A DNA stretch of 64,000 nucleotides from Bacillus gobiensis (GTDB lineage: Bacteria; Bacillota; Bacilli; Bacillales; Bacillaceae). Below, one piece after another: positions 8,682 to 18,896 of this stretch (its first letter is position 1; every line of letters starts with the position of its first letter). Both the position numbers and the translations under genes were made by a program. The DNA lies in assembly GCF_001278705.1 (NCBI RefSeq), contig NZ_CP012600.1:3411917-3475916 (forward strand), given 5' to 3'. The notes beneath the pieces are model-generated. The model worked only from the letters and a program-made list of their open reading frames with translations. It was not told the origin of the DNA and ran no database searches.

Positions 8682-10046
8682 TTACATCACTCGTTCTTCC
8701 TGAGTTTTTTCTACTGATATATCACTTGTCTCTTCAGAAGCATTTTCTTCTTTTACTTTTTGCTTATCCCACATTTTTAAGAATGGATAATAAATCGCTA
8801 ACGATATGGAGAAATTGAACACCTGCAAGATAGCACCCGATATGCTTCCTCCTGTTGCCAAGTATCCAGAGACGATAGGCGGCATGGTCCAAGGTACCGC
8901 GATACCAGCAGGCTTAGCGACTAATCCGGTCGACATGCCAATATACGTCGTAACAATAGTGACAAGCGGAGTAAAAATAAAAGGAATTAACAGCAACGGA
9001 TTCATGACAATCGGCATCCCGAAGATAATCGGTTCATTGATGTTAAAGAAAGCCGGACCAACAGCGAGTCTTCCCAACGACTTCATTTGCTGGCTTTTCG
9101 CAAAGATGACCATCGCCACCACAAGAGCCAATGTTGCCCCGCTTCCGCCCACATTAATCCATACTTCAAAGAACTGTAGTGTGAAAACATTCGGCAGCTC
9201 TTCTCCGCTTTGGAAGGCTAAGCGGTTTTCATCCATGGCCGCATAATAAATCGGAGCCATAATCCCGGCAAGAACGATATTCGATCCGTGCAACCCGCAA
9301 GCCCAAAGGACCATCATAATCAACATGGCAATTAAACTTCCGATGAGGCTTCCTCCAAGTACACTCATTGGCTGTCCCAGCACATCACCGACAACGTTAT
9401 GCAAATTTCCAAAACTGGTTTGCTCAACGATTAAACGCAAGATCCATATGATCGTAATAATGAGAAAACCGGGAATAAGAGCAATAAATGACCGGCTTAC
9501 CGCTGGAGGCACTCCGTCCGGCATCTTGATGACAATATTCTTTTTAATCACAAAGCGGAATACTTCAGTCGAGAAAAGAGCGATGATCATCGCCACAAAT
9601 AAACCTTGGCTGCCCATCAATACGACTGGAATTCCCCCGTCTACCATAATCGGAGTGTCGGAACCTTCCTGTAAAAACGGAACCTCGTACGGAGTTGCCA
9701 ACAGAAAGGCAGCAACGGCAATTGCGCCTGATGACAATGCATCGACCTCGTATCGTTCCGCTAAGCGATAGGCAATTCCGAAACAGGCAACAAGGGCCAT
9801 AATGTCAAATGTCACGCCAACCGGGTAGGACAGCTTCACAGACCACTCGTCGCCAAACAAACGGGCCATCATGTCTAAATAAGCCGGAATTGGCAAATTG
9901 CTTAAGATTAAAAATAGAGAGCCGACGATAATAAGTGGCATTGTGAGAACAATACCGTCACGCAATGCCAATAAATGCCTTTGTCCTGCTATCCGGCCAG
10001 CAATGGGCATTACTCTATTTTCTAAAAAGAGATTTACTTTATTCAT
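8682..10046 (-). CDS. licC: PTS lichenan/cellobiose-specific EIIC permease (LicC)
   Basis: A ~454-residue polytopic membrane permease of the lactose/cellobiose PTS EIIC family with about ten hydrophobic segments. [20 protein letters not shown] is the conserved family motif around the substrate-binding Glu. The ATG at 10046 is chosen because AAGGGGAG lies 8 nt upstream; a GTG nine bases further up would place the ribosome site too close. It imports and phosphorylates beta-glucan oligosaccharides with LicA and LicB. A relic of a paralogue lies at 6298-6603. Confidence 0.93.
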   Translation of the reverse strand: MNKVNLFLENRVMPIAGRIAGQRHLLALRDGIVLTMPLIIVGSLFLILSNLPIPAYLDMMARLFGDEWSVKLSYPVGVTFDIMALVACFGIAYRLAERYEVDALSSGAIAVAAFLLATPYEVPFLQEGSDTPIMVDGGIPVVLMGSQGLFVAMIIALFSTEVFRFVIKKNIVIKMPDGVPPAVSRSFIALIPGFLIITIIWILRLIVEQTSFGNLHNVVGDVLGQPMSVLGGSLIGSLIAMLIMMVLWACGLHGSNIVLAGIMAPIYYAAMDENRLAFQSGEELPNVFTLQFFEVWINVGGSGATLALVVAMVIFAKSQQMKSLGRLAVGPAFFNINEPIIFGMPIVMNPLLLIPFIFTPLVTIVTTYIGMSTGLVAKPAGIAVPWTMPPIVSGYLATGGSISGAILQVFNFSISLAIYYPFLKMWDKQKVKEENASEETSDISVEKTQEERVM

Positions 10047-10064
10047 AGAGAACACTCCCCTTGC

Positions 10065-10373
10065 TTACTTTACTGCAACTAGCTGGTTAGCATATTTTAA
10101 AACTTCACCGCCGTTGCAAGTCCCATAATGGACCGAATTAATGACATCGACAGGAACCCCTTTTTCCTCTCCTAATTTTTTTAATTGCGGCAGCAAATAT
10201 CTTACTTGCGGTCCAAGCAATAACACATCTGCTTCATCGATATGTTTTCTGACGGCATCTCCCGGAACAGCCCAAATTTTACAGTCCACACCTTGTTCAT
10301 GAGCGCTTTTTTCCATCTTTGTTACGAGTAAACTGGTCGACATTCCTGCTGCACAACATAGTAAAATATTCAT
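10065..10373 (-). CDS. licB: PTS lichenan/cellobiose-specific EIIB (LicB)
   Basis: A 102-residue EIIB domain protein. The phosphocysteine motif is [12 protein letters not shown] near the N terminus, with the second Cys (about residue 7) aligning with the active Cys of the family. The ATG at 10373 follows GGAGGGG with 6-nt spacing, better than the ATG at 10388, which overlaps that site. It is the first gene of the licBCAH operon, and a cre-like site lies about 95 bp upstream. Confidence 0.93.
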   Translation of the reverse strand: MNILLCCAAGMSTSLLVTKMEKSAHEQGVDCKIWAVPGDAVRKHIDEADVLLLGPQVRYLLPQLKKLGEEKGVPVDVINSVHYGTCNGGEVLKYANQLVAVK

Positions 10374-10464
10374 CTGTATCCCCTCCAATAGATAGTAGAA
10401 AATATGTCAGCCCGCCATAGTAAAATGCTTGGGCTTCATGTTTCTTTCTATTCAAATCGTAATA

Positions 10465-10478
10465 TAATAACGCTTACA
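10465..10478 (-). promoter_or_regulatory. cre-like CcpA site upstream of licB
   Basis: On the minus strand TGTAAGCGTTATTA matches the cre consensus TGWAARCGYTWNCW except at position 13. It lies between licR and licB, the expected place for catabolite repression of the lic operon. Confidence 0.65.
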
Positions 10479-10517
10479 TTTACACACAATCTTTTTCCTT
10501 TGACTGCGGAAAAAGAT

Positions 10518-10557
10518 TAAAAAACAATCCCGGCTTTACACACAGGATTGTTTTTTT
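10518..10557 (-). terminator. licR terminator
   Basis: AACAATCC pairs with GGATTGTT, followed on the minus strand by a T run. The upstream arm overlaps the last licR codons. T runs on both sides allow bidirectional action. Confidence 0.75.
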
Positions 10558-12476
10558 TGAAACATCGAAATAAACTCCGGATAGGTTTTACATTTCAATA
10601 GACGCTTGACGAGCGATACATCATCGATGATGCCCCCCAACAAGTCATACATGTGTTGCAAATCAGCGTCGGTGTTTTTTTCAACGGATAACAAACAGAC
10701 AAATTGGACTCGTTTATCCGCCCATTCAATTGGTTTTTGCAACGTGCAAATTGCCCAAAACGTTGTGTCCGACTGCGGCATGATCGGATGGGGGATGGCT
10801 GTCAGATTGCCAAAACATGTAGGCGATACAGCTTCTCTTTCAAAAACAGAATCAATAAACGCTTCACTTACGAGTCCTAATTGCTCGAGCTGCTCGCCTA
10901 AGAAATTCAGTACTTCATCCCTTGTGTCGAAGGTTTGCTGGAGAAATACTAACTTTTCTTTTGTATATTCGAAAGGTTTGTCTTCTATCTTATGGATAAA
11001 CGATTCTACCTTGTCCAGGTCATTTCCGCCCAAAATCGTATTTACTTCGATAACCGGCAAAGGCAGAGCTTCAGAAATGGGAATCGTAGTCACAATAAAA
11101 TCCAGGGAATCGAGCGACATCTGATTTAGCTTGTAATACGGTGTCGTTCCCAAAATTGTAAGGCTCGTCCCAAATTTAGACTTCAGCTTATAATGCAGGA
11201 GCCTTGCGCTTCCTGCTCCAGATGCACAAACAATAATGCATCGCTTTGGCTTATTGCTTATTTTTTTCCTTTCAATCGCCCCTCCTATATGCAGGGCAAG
11301 ATAGCCAATTTCATTTTCGTGCATTTCAATTCCTAATTTTTCTTTTAACACCATACCCGCAAGAATTCCAGCTTCAAATGCTAAAGGATAATTTGCTTTG
11401 ATTTCATCAAGCATCGGATTTCTGAGGTTCATCTCATACCTGTACCGATTAATGGCAGGCTTTAAATGGAGGCTCAAACCCGTAAGAAGCTCTTGATCAT
11501 TTTTAATATCAAGTTTTAACTCATTTTCAATGGTTTCTAGTATCGTCCTTGTCAGATCATAGATATCTTGACCAATAAAGCTTTGAAGCTCTAACTCTTT
11601 TTCACTCTTATAGCTTGCTAGTTTAGTACCCAGGAGGTGAATGGCAATATAAGCTGTCTCTGCCTCCGGAAAAACAAGATGTAGATCGTATTCAATGCTT
11701 TTTACAATTTGAACTGCGACTTCATATTCCTTTTGCTTGACGATGTCTTTTAGATCATCCGGATAGATCGACACATAATTCTCATTTCGTATGCGCTTAC
11801 ATGCAATCGCGATATGAATAATCAAATTATTCAGGCCAATATCCGATAATGTAATGTGAGTAGCTTTTATATGCTCCAGAATATGATGGCGGATGGCCGA
11901 TATTTCATCTGAAGGCAAAATTGAAATCCGCTCATCAAACAAATTTGATTTTACTTCCCGTCGATTAAAAATATGTTCCGCCATACAATAGCGCAGCTTC
12001 AACTCATTCCCTTTTGCTTTCAACCCGTAATTGGGTCGTTTTTCCAAGACAACTCCATAGTTTTGAAACGTTTTCTTGATTTCCCGCAAATCATTTTGGA
12101 CGGTCGATTTGCTGACATACAATTCATCGGCTAAGTCCTCAAGCTTAATATATTGATCAGCAAGAAGTAGACGCCTGATTAAATACTGTGTACGCTCTTC
12201 CGGGAGAGTTGGGATGATCCCACGATTGAAAAAGTGAGTCTCTTCTTTTAATAGCTTATAAAAAGATCGATCATCAAAAATCTTAAGCTCATAGCCCGTT
12301 CCTCTAACAGAATGAATGGCAGCTCCATGTTCAGAAAGCAATCGGTCCAATTCCTTCATATCATTTCTAACCGTTCTAGATGTAACTTGATTGATGTTCG
12401 CCAAATGCTCGCTTGTCACAGTTGACGAGGTTGCCATCAGTTCTTGCAAAATAGAAATCATCCGAGAATGCAGCAT
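10536..12476 (-). CDS. licR: Transcriptional activator with PRD, EIIB and EIIA domains (LicR)
   Basis: A ~646-residue BglG/MtlR-type activator. In order: two N-terminal helix-turn-helix regions (VTSEHLANINQVTSRTVRND; LADELYVSKSTVQNDL), two PRD domains with phosphorylatable His residues (NLIIHIAIACKR, YIAIHLLG, YLALHIGG), an EIIB-like domain (CIIVCASGAGSARLL), and a C-terminal EIIA domain with active His in TAIPHPIMPQ. The ATG at 12476 follows GGAGGG with 6-nt spacing. HPr and LicB phosphorylate such proteins to set activity. It lies upstream of licBCAH in the same direction, as in B. subtilis. Confidence 0.93.
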   Translation of the reverse strand: MLHSRMISILQELMATSSTVTSEHLANINQVTSRTVRNDMKELDRLLSEHGAAIHSVRGTGYELKIFDDRSFYKLLKEETHFFNRGIIPTLPEERTQYLIRRLLLADQYIKLEDLADELYVSKSTVQNDLREIKKTFQNYGVVLEKRPNYGLKAKGNELKLRYCMAEHIFNRREVKSNLFDERISILPSDEISAIRHHILEHIKATHITLSDIGLNNLIIHIAIACKRIRNENYVSIYPDDLKDIVKQKEYEVAVQIVKSIEYDLHLVFPEAETAYIAIHLLGTKLASYKSEKELELQSFIGQDIYDLTRTILETIENELKLDIKNDQELLTGLSLHLKPAINRYRYEMNLRNPMLDEIKANYPLAFEAGILAGMVLKEKLGIEMHENEIGYLALHIGGAIERKKISNKPKRCIIVCASGAGSARLLHYKLKSKFGTSLTILGTTPYYKLNQMSLDSLDFIVTTIPISEALPLPVIEVNTILGGNDLDKVESFIHKIEDKPFEYTKEKLVFLQQTFDTRDEVLNFLGEQLEQLGLVSEAFIDSVFEREAVSPTCFGNLTAIPHPIMPQSDTTFWAICTLQKPIEWADKRVQFVCLLSVEKNTDADLQHMYDLLGGIIDDVSLVKRLLKCKTYPEFISMFQKKQSCV

Positions 12477-12870
12477 ACCGATTCCCTCCACATTAATTAT
12501 CTAGGAAGCTAATTCTAGTAACTATAAATATCTTGTGCTAAATTGTTTCATTCGTCAACGAAACATTTTTCAATCGAGCTGCGTTTGTTTTTGCTGCACT
12601 AATGAGTAAAGTATCGGTCTGAAGGAAAGGCTCGCTATTGAAAAAATCATTGAAGCAGTGATTCAGTAAAATAAATAGCTAAAGTTTTCATAGGCCTATA
12701 ACTATATTTCCCTTCAGCTATAGCCAATACCATATTGTATAATATGCTACAACAACACCAGCCAAACTGTATAATAGTAACTTAACAATAAAGAGTCTTA
12801 AGTTTGAATCAAATCTTTTAAATCAGCCTTTTTTCTATAAAGATTGATAAATAAAGAAGGAGACATCTTA
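12477..12870. other. Intergenic region between licR and GNAT gene
   Basis: This region holds the licR promoter area and the leader of the GNAT gene. The only structure noticed is a short inverted repeat GTTTC-attcgtcaac-GAAAC near 12546-12565. No convincing short gene was seen. Confidence 0.4.
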
Positions 12871-13743
12871 ATGGTGAAATACGGTAAAACAATATCAGAA
12901 TTAGTCCAATATGATCATAATGATGTTCCTGGGTTAATTAAACTTTCCGCATCAGTTGGCTGGGATTATGATGAACATGAAATCGGGACTGTTATGTCAT
13001 CTGGTAAAATATTCGGACATAAAAATACTGAGGGGCACATCGTCTCAAGTGCTGCAATAATTCCTTACGATACTAATTTAGCTTCAATCGGAATGGTCAT
13101 TGTTAATAAAGAATATAGAGGCTTGGGCTTAGGGAAAACAGCTACATTGAAATGTATAGAAAGTGTTTCTAAAGACACTTCTATTATGCTAATTGCAACA
13201 GAAGAAGGAAAACCCTTATATGAAAAAATGGGCTTTAAAACTGCTGATAGTGTTCATAAGTATCTTTGTGAAAACTATATAGATACTACTAAACCGTTGA
13301 ATAACAGTGATGTTATCATTGAAGAGTTTAATGGAGTTAATTTTAATAACATTCTTAAGCTTGATGAGGAAGCCTTTGGAGATAGAAGAAGTCATTTTCT
13401 TATGAATAGAATAAAACAGTCTGAAAAGTGTTTTGTTGTAAAAGATAAAAATGGAACAATTATAGGTTACGGACTTTCCATTCTAGGACCAATAAATCTT
13501 ATATTAGGTCCTATTGTAGCATCTGACCACCAAACAGCATCACTTCTAATAGATAAATTATCTTCAGAGTATCAGGGGAAATTAAGAATTGATGTGCCAG
13601 CAGGTAAAGATGAGTTTATGTTATTTTTGAAGAAAAGGGGATTTGTTAAAGTGAATCAACCCCCAATAATGGTAATCAATTCTGTTACTTTGCCACCTAG
13701 AAACAAAACATTATTCGGGATTGCTGCACAAATTTTTGGTTAA
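12871..13743 (+). CDS. Two-domain GNAT acetyltransferase (YitH-like)
   Basis: About 290 residues with two GNAT-type folds. The N-terminal half has IGMVIVNKEYRGLGLGKTAT, containing the acetyl-CoA loop (RGLGLG). The C-terminal half (from about residue 140) has SILGPINLILGPIVASDHQT and PAGKDEFMLFLKKRGF, typical of the second acetyltransferase domain in YitH-type proteins. The ATG at 12871 follows AAGAAGGAG with good spacing; the upstream in-frame ATT/ATG candidates lack one. Substrate is unknown. It is a single gene facing the 3' end of yeiH. Confidence 0.82.
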   Translation: MVKYGKTISELVQYDHNDVPGLIKLSASVGWDYDEHEIGTVMSSGKIFGHKNTEGHIVSSAAIIPYDTNLASIGMVIVNKEYRGLGLGKTATLKCIESVSKDTSIMLIATEEGKPLYEKMGFKTADSVHKYLCENYIDTTKPLNNSDVIIEEFNGVNFNNILKLDEEAFGDRRSHFLMNRIKQSEKCFVVKDKNGTIIGYGLSILGPINLILGPIVASDHQTASLLIDKLSSEYQGKLRIDVPAGKDEFMLFLKKRGFVKVNQPPIMVINSVTLPPRNKTLFGIAAQIFG

Positions 13744-13794
13744 GAGCTGGAAGGGAAGCGAAAGAGTTTGAAATATTTATCTAACGAATCGCGG

Positions 13795-14814
13795 TCAATT
13801 CAAATGAAATAAAAACACTAAACCATACCCTACCCCCGCTAAAAGCACCGATCCGATAAGGCCTGCTCCAAAAGCTTTAATTCCTGCTTTTCGAAATGCT
13901 TTTATTTCGACATTCATCCCTAGTCCGGCCATGGCCATTCCGATTAACAAATAAGCGATCTTAACAAGAATGCCAGCGGCCGACTCAGAAACAATTCCGA
14001 GCATATTGAACATACTCATCGCAAGAAATCCAAATATGAACCATGGAACCGCGGACCAGGTAAACTTGGTATTCTCCTTACTGCCTCTTTGAATGAAAAA
14101 ACCAATGATTAATGCGATAGGAACCAATAATGCCACTCTTGTTAGTTTTACGACGACTGCCATATCAACTGCTGCAGCACCATCAGGCTCTGCGGCTGCA
14201 ATCACGTGAGCGATTTCATGCAATGTTCCGCCAGCAAATATTCCATATCCGGTCGGGGATAAATTCAAAATGGGATACATGACTGTATAAGCCAATGTGA
14301 AAAATGTACCTAATATAGCAACAACAGCAGCCCCTATTGCCGTTTCCTCTTTCGTTGCCTTGATTTGCGGTGCAATGGCCACTACGGCTGCTGCCCCGCA
14401 AATAGCCGTTCCGCAAGCCGTAAGAATCCCTAATCTCTTTTCCACTCCAAACATGCGAGTTAATCCATAAACAACAATAAGAGCAAATGCGATCACAATA
14501 ACTGCAAGCAGAAACACGCTGCTTCCGGCATGATAAATGTCCGTTGCATTGACTCTCATTCCTAATAAAATAATTCCCATCCTTAATAGCTTCCTGCTGG
14601 AAAAAGCTACGCCCGGCTGAAGATTCTCACGAAGGCCAAATGCTGCCCTCCAAATCATTCCTAATAATATGGCAATGACCAATTGGCCCATCATTGATAA
14701 AAAAGGAAAATGAGATAAATACATAGCGGCTAACGCGATCACTAATGTAATTCCTGTCCCCTTCATATTAGGAATCGATATATGTGGTTTGACACTTTCG
14801 ATCGCCTTACCCAT
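13795..14814 (-). CDS. YeiH-family (UPF0324) membrane protein, putative sulfate/sulfur-compound exporter
   Basis: A 339-residue integral membrane protein with about ten hydrophobic segments. GTAICGAAAVVAIAPQIKA is the hallmark UPF0324 motif and TLHEIAHVIAA a second conserved one. The ATG at 14814 follows AAAGGAAG. It is divergent from a LysR regulator with a shared inverted repeat between them, the same pairing as yeiH/yeiE in enterobacteria. Transport substrate is unproven; sulfur oxyanions have been suggested for the family. A 3' relic of a paralogue lies at 30751-30855. Confidence 0.88.
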   Translation of the reverse strand: MGKAIESVKPHISIPNMKGTGITLVIALAAMYLSHFPFLSMMGQLVIAILLGMIWRAAFGLRENLQPGVAFSSRKLLRMGIILLGMRVNATDIYHAGSSVFLLAVIVIAFALIVVYGLTRMFGVEKRLGILTACGTAICGAAAVVAIAPQIKATKEETAIGAAVVAILGTFFTLAYTVMYPILNLSPTGYGIFAGGTLHEIAHVIAAAEPDGAAAVDMAVVVKLTRVALLVPIALIIGFFIQRGSKENTKFTWSAVPWFIFGFLAMSMFNMLGIVSESAAGILVKIAYLLIGMAMAGLGMNVEIKAFRKAGIKAFGAGLIGSVLLAGVGYGLVFLFHLN

Positions 14815-14866
14815 GTTCGTTCACTTCCTTTGTGTTCTCCCTTTATACTTTATAGAAGGAATAATC

Positions 14867-14912
14867 ATTAGTGAAATATATATAAATGATTGTTATTATT
14901 AGTTTCACTAAT
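14867..14912. promoter_or_regulatory. Probable LysR operator in yeiH-lysR intergenic region
   Basis: The arms ATTAGTGAAA (14867-14876) and TTTCACTAAT (14903-14912) form a perfect 10-bp inverted repeat with a 26-bp AT-rich centre between the divergent genes. This is a plausible LysR recognition and activation site pair. Confidence 0.65.
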
Positions 14913-14929
14913 AATAAGGAGGAGTGAAC

Positions 14930-15808
14930 GTGTATTACGATGCTTTACGAACATTCGTCACCCTGGTAGAAGTGGGTAATTTCACAAAGACTTCGGAAAT
15001 CCTTCATATTTCACAGCCGAGTGTAAGCTTGCATATAAAAAATTTAGAAAAGGAATTTCAAACGAAGCTGTTTGTACGGTCTCCTAAATCCGTACAAATC
15101 ACGCCTACCGGTGAAATTTTGTACAATCGCGCCAAGCAAATGATTACGATGTATGAACAGACGAAAGAAGATATCTTAGTCCATCATAATGATGTACAGG
15201 GAGAATTGATCATTGGGGCCAGCTTTACAATCGGAGAGTATATTTTGCCTGCTTTTCTGTCTCGGCTTCAAAAAGACTTCCCGCAGCTTACCCTGAAAGT
15301 GGTCATTGGAAATACAAACGAGATTGTTCAATACGTGCGAATGATTAAAGTAGACATTGGTTTAATTGAAGGACAAACGGATGAGAAAGAAGTGTCAGTC
15401 CATCCATTTATGGAAGATAAGCTGTCCATCGTATCTTCCAACGATCATCCGCTTGCTCATCAGAAAAAAGTGACAACGGCTGACCTTCACAACAGGGAAT
15501 GGGTTACGAGAGAAGAAGGTTCAGGCACACGAGAATATTTAAACCACTTTATCCGTTCAAATGGGTTAAAAGTAAAATCAATTCTTACGATCAGCAGCAG
15601 TCAAGGAATAAAAGAATGCATTCTTAACGGGATGGGACTATCTCTTTTGTCCAATAGTGTAATAGAAAGGGAAGTAAAATCCGGGGATCTCTCCATCATT
15701 CCATTAAAAAACCAAACCTTTACCCGAACGTTATCTTATGTTTATTTGCCCATCATGAAAAATAAAAGAAGTGTTGAGACGTTTATTAATGTGCTTCAAG
15801 CTGAGTAG
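14930..15808 (+). CDS. LysR-family transcriptional regulator
   Basis: About 292 residues. The N-terminal helix-turn-helix (FVTLVEVGNFTKTSEILHIS then QPSVSLHIKNLE) is followed by a periplasmic-binding-protein-like effector domain starting about residue 90. The GTG at 14930 is chosen because AAGGAGG at 14917-14923 is 6 nt upstream; the GTG at 14924 would be too close. It resembles CysL/YeiE-type regulators and is divergent from yeiH, its likely target. A 3' relic of a close paralogue lies at 32733-32832. Confidence 0.9.
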   Translation: MYYDALRTFVTLVEVGNFTKTSEILHISQPSVSLHIKNLEKEFQTKLFVRSPKSVQITPTGEILYNRAKQMITMYEQTKEDILVHHNDVQGELIIGASFTIGEYILPAFLSRLQKDFPQLTLKVVIGNTNEIVQYVRMIKVDIGLIEGQTDEKEVSVHPFMEDKLSIVSSNDHPLAHQKKVTTADLHNREWVTREEGSGTREYLNHFIRSNGLKVKSILTISSSQGIKECILNGMGLSLLSNSVIEREVKSGDLSIIPLKNQTFTRTLSYVYLPIMKNKRSVETFINVLQAE

Positions 15809-15823
15809 TGGCTTTTTCTCAAT

Positions 15824-15854
15824 AAAAAAGAATGCCGCCATGAGGGCTGCATTC
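15824..15854 (-). terminator. selO terminator
   Basis: GAATGC pairs with GCATTC and GCC with GGC in an imperfect hairpin at 15830-15854, followed on the minus strand by a T run (CTTTTTTATT). Confidence 0.75.
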
Positions 15855-15876
15855 GGTAATAGTAAAGTTCTTTCTA

Positions 15877-17340
15877 TCAGGTACCGCAAAAAGTTTGGTA
15901 AGGGGCTGCTGACTTAGGAACTGCACAGTATTCTTCCTGTTCGGCGGAGTGAGCATAAGGCTTTGAAAGAACATCCAACAGCTTTCCCAACACGCTATAG
16001 TCTCCATTTTCCACTGCGGCTTCTAATGCTTCTTCTACCCGGTGGTTCCGCGGGATAACTGCAGGATTGCTGTTTTGCATCAATTGATTGACAGAGTCTT
16101 TCGATTCCTGTTGTCTGCTCAGTCTCACATGCCAGCGCTCATGCCACTGAGTAAATTCCGGGATCCCAAACAGGGCTGTATCATCGTGTTTTTCAAAAGT
16201 TAAAGCTCGGAAGGTGTTGGTATAGTCCGCCCGATGCTCCTTCATCATACTGAGAAGATCATTTATAAGCGCTTCATCCTCTTTTTCTTCGTTAAATAAC
16301 CCCAGTTTTGCTCTCATTCCCTTGAGCCAATGGGATTGATAGAGGTTGCTAAAGTCTGAAATCTTTTCCTGAGCCAATTCGACAGCATGATCCTGATTCT
16401 CATGTAAAAGCGGCAAAAGCGTCTCAGCAAATCGTGCAAGATTCCATCCGCCAATCAATGGCTGGTTGCCATAAGCATAACGGCCTTGAACGTCAATGGA
16501 ACTAAACACTGTTTCCGGATCATAAGTATCCATAAAGGCACAAGGTCCATAATCGATCGTTTCTCCGCTAATCGTCACGTTATCAGTGTTCATCACCCCA
16601 TGAATAAAACCAACCAGCTGCCATTTGGCAATAAGCTCAGCCTGACGTTTGATCACTTCTTCAAGAAGCGAAAGATATCGGTCTTCATTATCTTCAATAT
16701 CTGGATAATGACGCTTGATTGCATAGTCAGCCAGAACCTGAAGCTCTTCTACATTGCCCAATCTCGCCGCGTATTCAAAAGTCCCAACGCGGAGATGACT
16801 GGCAGCCACACGGGTTAGTATGGCACCAGGTAGCTCGGTTTCACGGATGACTGGCTCACCAGTTGTCACAACTGCCAGACTGCGGGTGGTAGGAATACCA
16901 AGCGCATGCATCGCTTCGCTAATAATGTATTCGCGAAGCATCGGCCCCAGCGCCGCCCGACCATCACCCCCGCGAGAAAAAGGCGTTCTGCCTGACCCCT
17001 TCAGCTGAATATCAAACCTCTCATCTTTAGGCGAAATCTGCTCCCCTAAGAGCACCGCGCGTCCGTCACCCAACATCGTAAAGTGCCCGAATTGATGCCC
17101 CGCATAAGCTTGCGCAAGAGGCGAAGCCCCTTCTGGGATCTCGTTTCCAGCAAACATCGCCGCGCCGTCTTCGGTATTTAGTGCCTCTGCGTTTAAACCC
17201 AAAGACTCTGCCAATTGATCATTGAAAATGGCGAGTTCTGGTGAGTTTACAGGAGTTGGGTTGGTGTCGGAAAAAAATGATTTTGGCAGGCGGGCGTAGG
17301 TGTTGTCGAAGTTCCATTCTGTTTGTTTACTTTTTGTCAT
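15877..17340 (-). CDS. selO: Protein adenylyltransferase SelO (YdiU family)
   Basis: 487 residues, the usual bacterial SelO length. Conserved kinase-like features include GRAVLLGEQ, the segment beginning [39 protein letters not shown] (metal-binding Asn and Asp) and [12 protein letters not shown]. SelO is a pseudokinase-fold enzyme that transfers AMP to protein hydroxyl groups in redox control. The C terminus ends CGT rather than with selenocysteine, as in most bacteria. The ATG follows AGGAGG. A degraded second copy of its 3' end lies at 244-609. Confidence 0.92.
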   Translation of the reverse strand: MTKSKQTEWNFDNTYARLPKSFFSDTNPTPVNSPELAIFNDQLAESLGLNAEALNTEDGAAMFAGNEIPEGASPLAQAYAGHQFGHFTMLGDGRAVLLGEQISPKDERFDIQLKGSGRTPFSRGGDGRAALGPMLREYIISEAMHALGIPTTRSLAVVTTGEPVIRETELPGAILTRVAASHLRVGTFEYAARLGNVEELQVLADYAIKRHYPDIEDNEDRYLSLLEEVIKRQAELIAKWQLVGFIHGVMNTDNVTISGETIDYGPCAFMDTYDPETVFSSIDVQGRYAYGNQPLIGGWNLARFAETLLPLLHENQDHAVELAQEKISDFSNLYQSHWLKGMRAKLGLFNEEKEDEALINDLLSMMKEHRADYTNTFRALTFEKHDDTALFGIPEFTQWHERWHVRLSRQQESKDSVNQLMQNSNPAVIPRNHRVEEALEAAVENGDYSVLGKLLDVLSKPYAHSAEQEEYCAVPKSAAPYQTFCGT

Positions 17341-17662
17341 GGTTCCTCCTTTGATTTTCTTGTCTTTTATTGTTTTCCCTTTATATGAAAACAGAAATCA
17401 TAAACGTTTTTCACATTCTATAAAGCACATTGCAACTTTTTTTAATGTTTGCTTCTGCTAATTTATTATACCTTTTCCATCAAAGAAAGTGCTTGAGTAA
17501 GTCAATTGTCGGTAATTCATTATCAAGTTAATTGAAATAATTTTACCAAATATTCGAGTTTTTTGTTAAATTAATCCTGACTTTTTATGATGTTGAACGT
17601 TTAATAAAAACAGAGAGAGACATATTAACTATATGATTTTTATTAGGAAGGGAGCAAAATTG
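17341..17662. other. Intergenic, divergent promoters of selO and a small gene
   Basis: AT-rich sequence with no credible reading frame. It must hold the promoters for selO (minus) and the 17663 gene (plus). No specific operator was recognised. Confidence 0.4.
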
Positions 17663-17965
17663 ATGGATTATTTATCAAGAGAACAAATTATTAATGAATT
17701 ACAACAGTCATTTGAGCATTATATAGATAAATTCGGTATAGAAAATGTCGGCATTTTTGAAGAAGAAGGACAAGCTGAACGATACTATATGGGTTATACA
17801 GTTAAAAAAGACGGTAAAACCTTTCATATCCATATCCCCTATATAAAAAACAACAATGGAGAGTTAGCTCCTATTAATAAAGAGTGGACGGTAGAATCCG
17901 ACGATCCAAAGAGGGATGATGTTAGAGGATACAAGGATTTAGAAAGTATATTTCGCGAAATTTAG
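17663..17965 (+). CDS. Conserved hypothetical protein, 100 residues
   Basis: A soluble acidic protein with no signal peptide or membrane segment. The ATG at 17663 follows AAGGGAG with 8-nt spacing, better than the upstream in-frame ATG at 17633. Features are an amphipathic N-terminal helix and a central beta-rich part (YYMGYTVKKDGKTFHIHIPY). It resembles small Bacillus proteins of the DUF5634 type from memory, not proven. A hairpin terminator follows. Function unknown. Confidence 0.7.
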   Translation: MDYLSREQIINELQQSFEHYIDKFGIENVGIFEEEGQAERYYMGYTVKKDGKTFHIHIPYIKNNNGELAPINKEWTVESDDPKRDDVRGYKDLESIFREI

Positions 17966-17994
17966 AGTCTTGTTCACCTTTTGGTTAGTTATAT

Positions 17995-18033
17995 AAAGGG
18001 AAAGAGAAAAATTATTAAAATGTCTCTTCCCTT
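17995..18033 (+). terminator. Terminator after the 100-residue protein gene
   Basis: AAAGGGAAAGAGA pairs with TCTCTTCCCTTT around an AT-rich 14-nt loop. Confidence 0.7.
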
Positions 18034-18207
18034 TACCTGTTTATTGACCTTTACAATTTCCATCCACTCACTTAGAGTGTGACTGAGTTTATGTACTAAT
18101 ACGAATCTACCATTTCTCCTTCTAACCGGACCAAGCATTCCATTTCGGGACTTATTATTAATCTATTGCATTCAATATAAAAACAAAAAACAAATTTATA
18201 TTTTTTC

Positions 18208-18261
18208 TTGACAAAAAACAAATCCTACTTAATAATAAATATGTAATTAGAATAATTATAG
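18208..18261 (+). promoter_or_regulatory. ahpC promoter with PerR-type box
   Basis: TTGACA (18208-18213), a 17-nt spacer and AATAAT (18231-18236) form a sigma-A promoter. TTAGAATAATTATAG at 18247-18261 matches the PerR box TTATAATNATTATAA at 12 of 14 fixed positions and lies at the expected transcription start, so peroxide-dependent derepression is likely. Confidence 0.75.
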
Positions 18262-18320
18262 ATAACTAAAGTATTCACTTTATGTTATTTCTCAAACTAC
18301 ATCTAGGAGGAAGATTTATT

Positions 18321-18884
18321 ATGTCTATTATCGGATCTGAAGTAAAACCATTCAACGCAAAAGCTTACAAAAATGGTGAGTTTATCGATGTTACTGACGA
18401 GACTCTAAAAGGTCAGTGGAGTGTATTCTGTTTTTACCCAGCTGACTTTACTTTCGTTTGCCCTACTGAGCTTGAGGACTTACAAAACGAGTATGCTACT
18501 TTGAAGGAACTTGGAGTTGAAGTATATTCCGTTTCAACAGATACTCATTTTACACATAAAGGATGGCACGATTCTTCAGAAAAGATTGGCAAAATTACAT
18601 ATGCCATGATCGGAGATCCATCTCAAACAATCTCTCGCAACTTCGATGTTCTAAACGAAGAAGAAGGTCTTGCTGATCGCGGTACGTTTATCATCGATCC
18701 AGACGGTATCATCCAAGCTGCTGAAATTAACGCAGGTGGCATTGGCCGTGATGCAAGTATTGTTGTTAACAAGGTTAAAGCAGCACAGTATGTTCGCAAT
18801 AATCCAGGTGAAGTTTGCCCGGCTAAATGGCAGGAAGGTTCTGAAACACTTAAGCCTAGCCTTGATCTTGTAGGAAAGTTATAA
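18321..18884 (+). CDS. ahpC: Alkyl hydroperoxide reductase peroxiredoxin (AhpC)
   Basis: A 187-residue typical 2-Cys peroxiredoxin. The peroxidatic Cys47 is in [14 protein letters not shown] and the resolving Cys166 in [11 protein letters not shown]. The ATG at 18321 follows TAGGAGGAAG; an upstream frame extension has no ribosome site. It reduces hydrogen peroxide and organic peroxides and is recycled by AhpF, encoded 12 bp downstream. The promoter carries a PerR-type box. This is the standard ahpCF operon. Confidence 0.96.
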   Translation: MSIIGSEVKPFNAKAYKNGEFIDVTDETLKGQWSVFCFYPADFTFVCPTELEDLQNEYATLKELGVEVYSVSTDTHFTHKGWHDSSEKIGKITYAMIGDPSQTISRNFDVLNEEEGLADRGTFIIDPDGIIQAAEINAGGIGRDASIVVNKVKAAQYVRNNPGEVCPAKWQEGSETLKPSLDLVGKL

Positions 18885-18896
18885 GGAGTGCGGTAA

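Noticed and set aside
10606..11124. Long plus-strand frame within licR (and similar ones in licC, the phosphatase and levanase genes)
   Set aside because: Antisense shadows of well-supported genes, with no start signals or recognisable domains.
17966..18207. Possible riboswitch or T-box in the leader region of ahpC
   Set aside because: No conserved aptamer or specifier features were seen; only a terminator of the preceding gene and an AT-rich upstream region.
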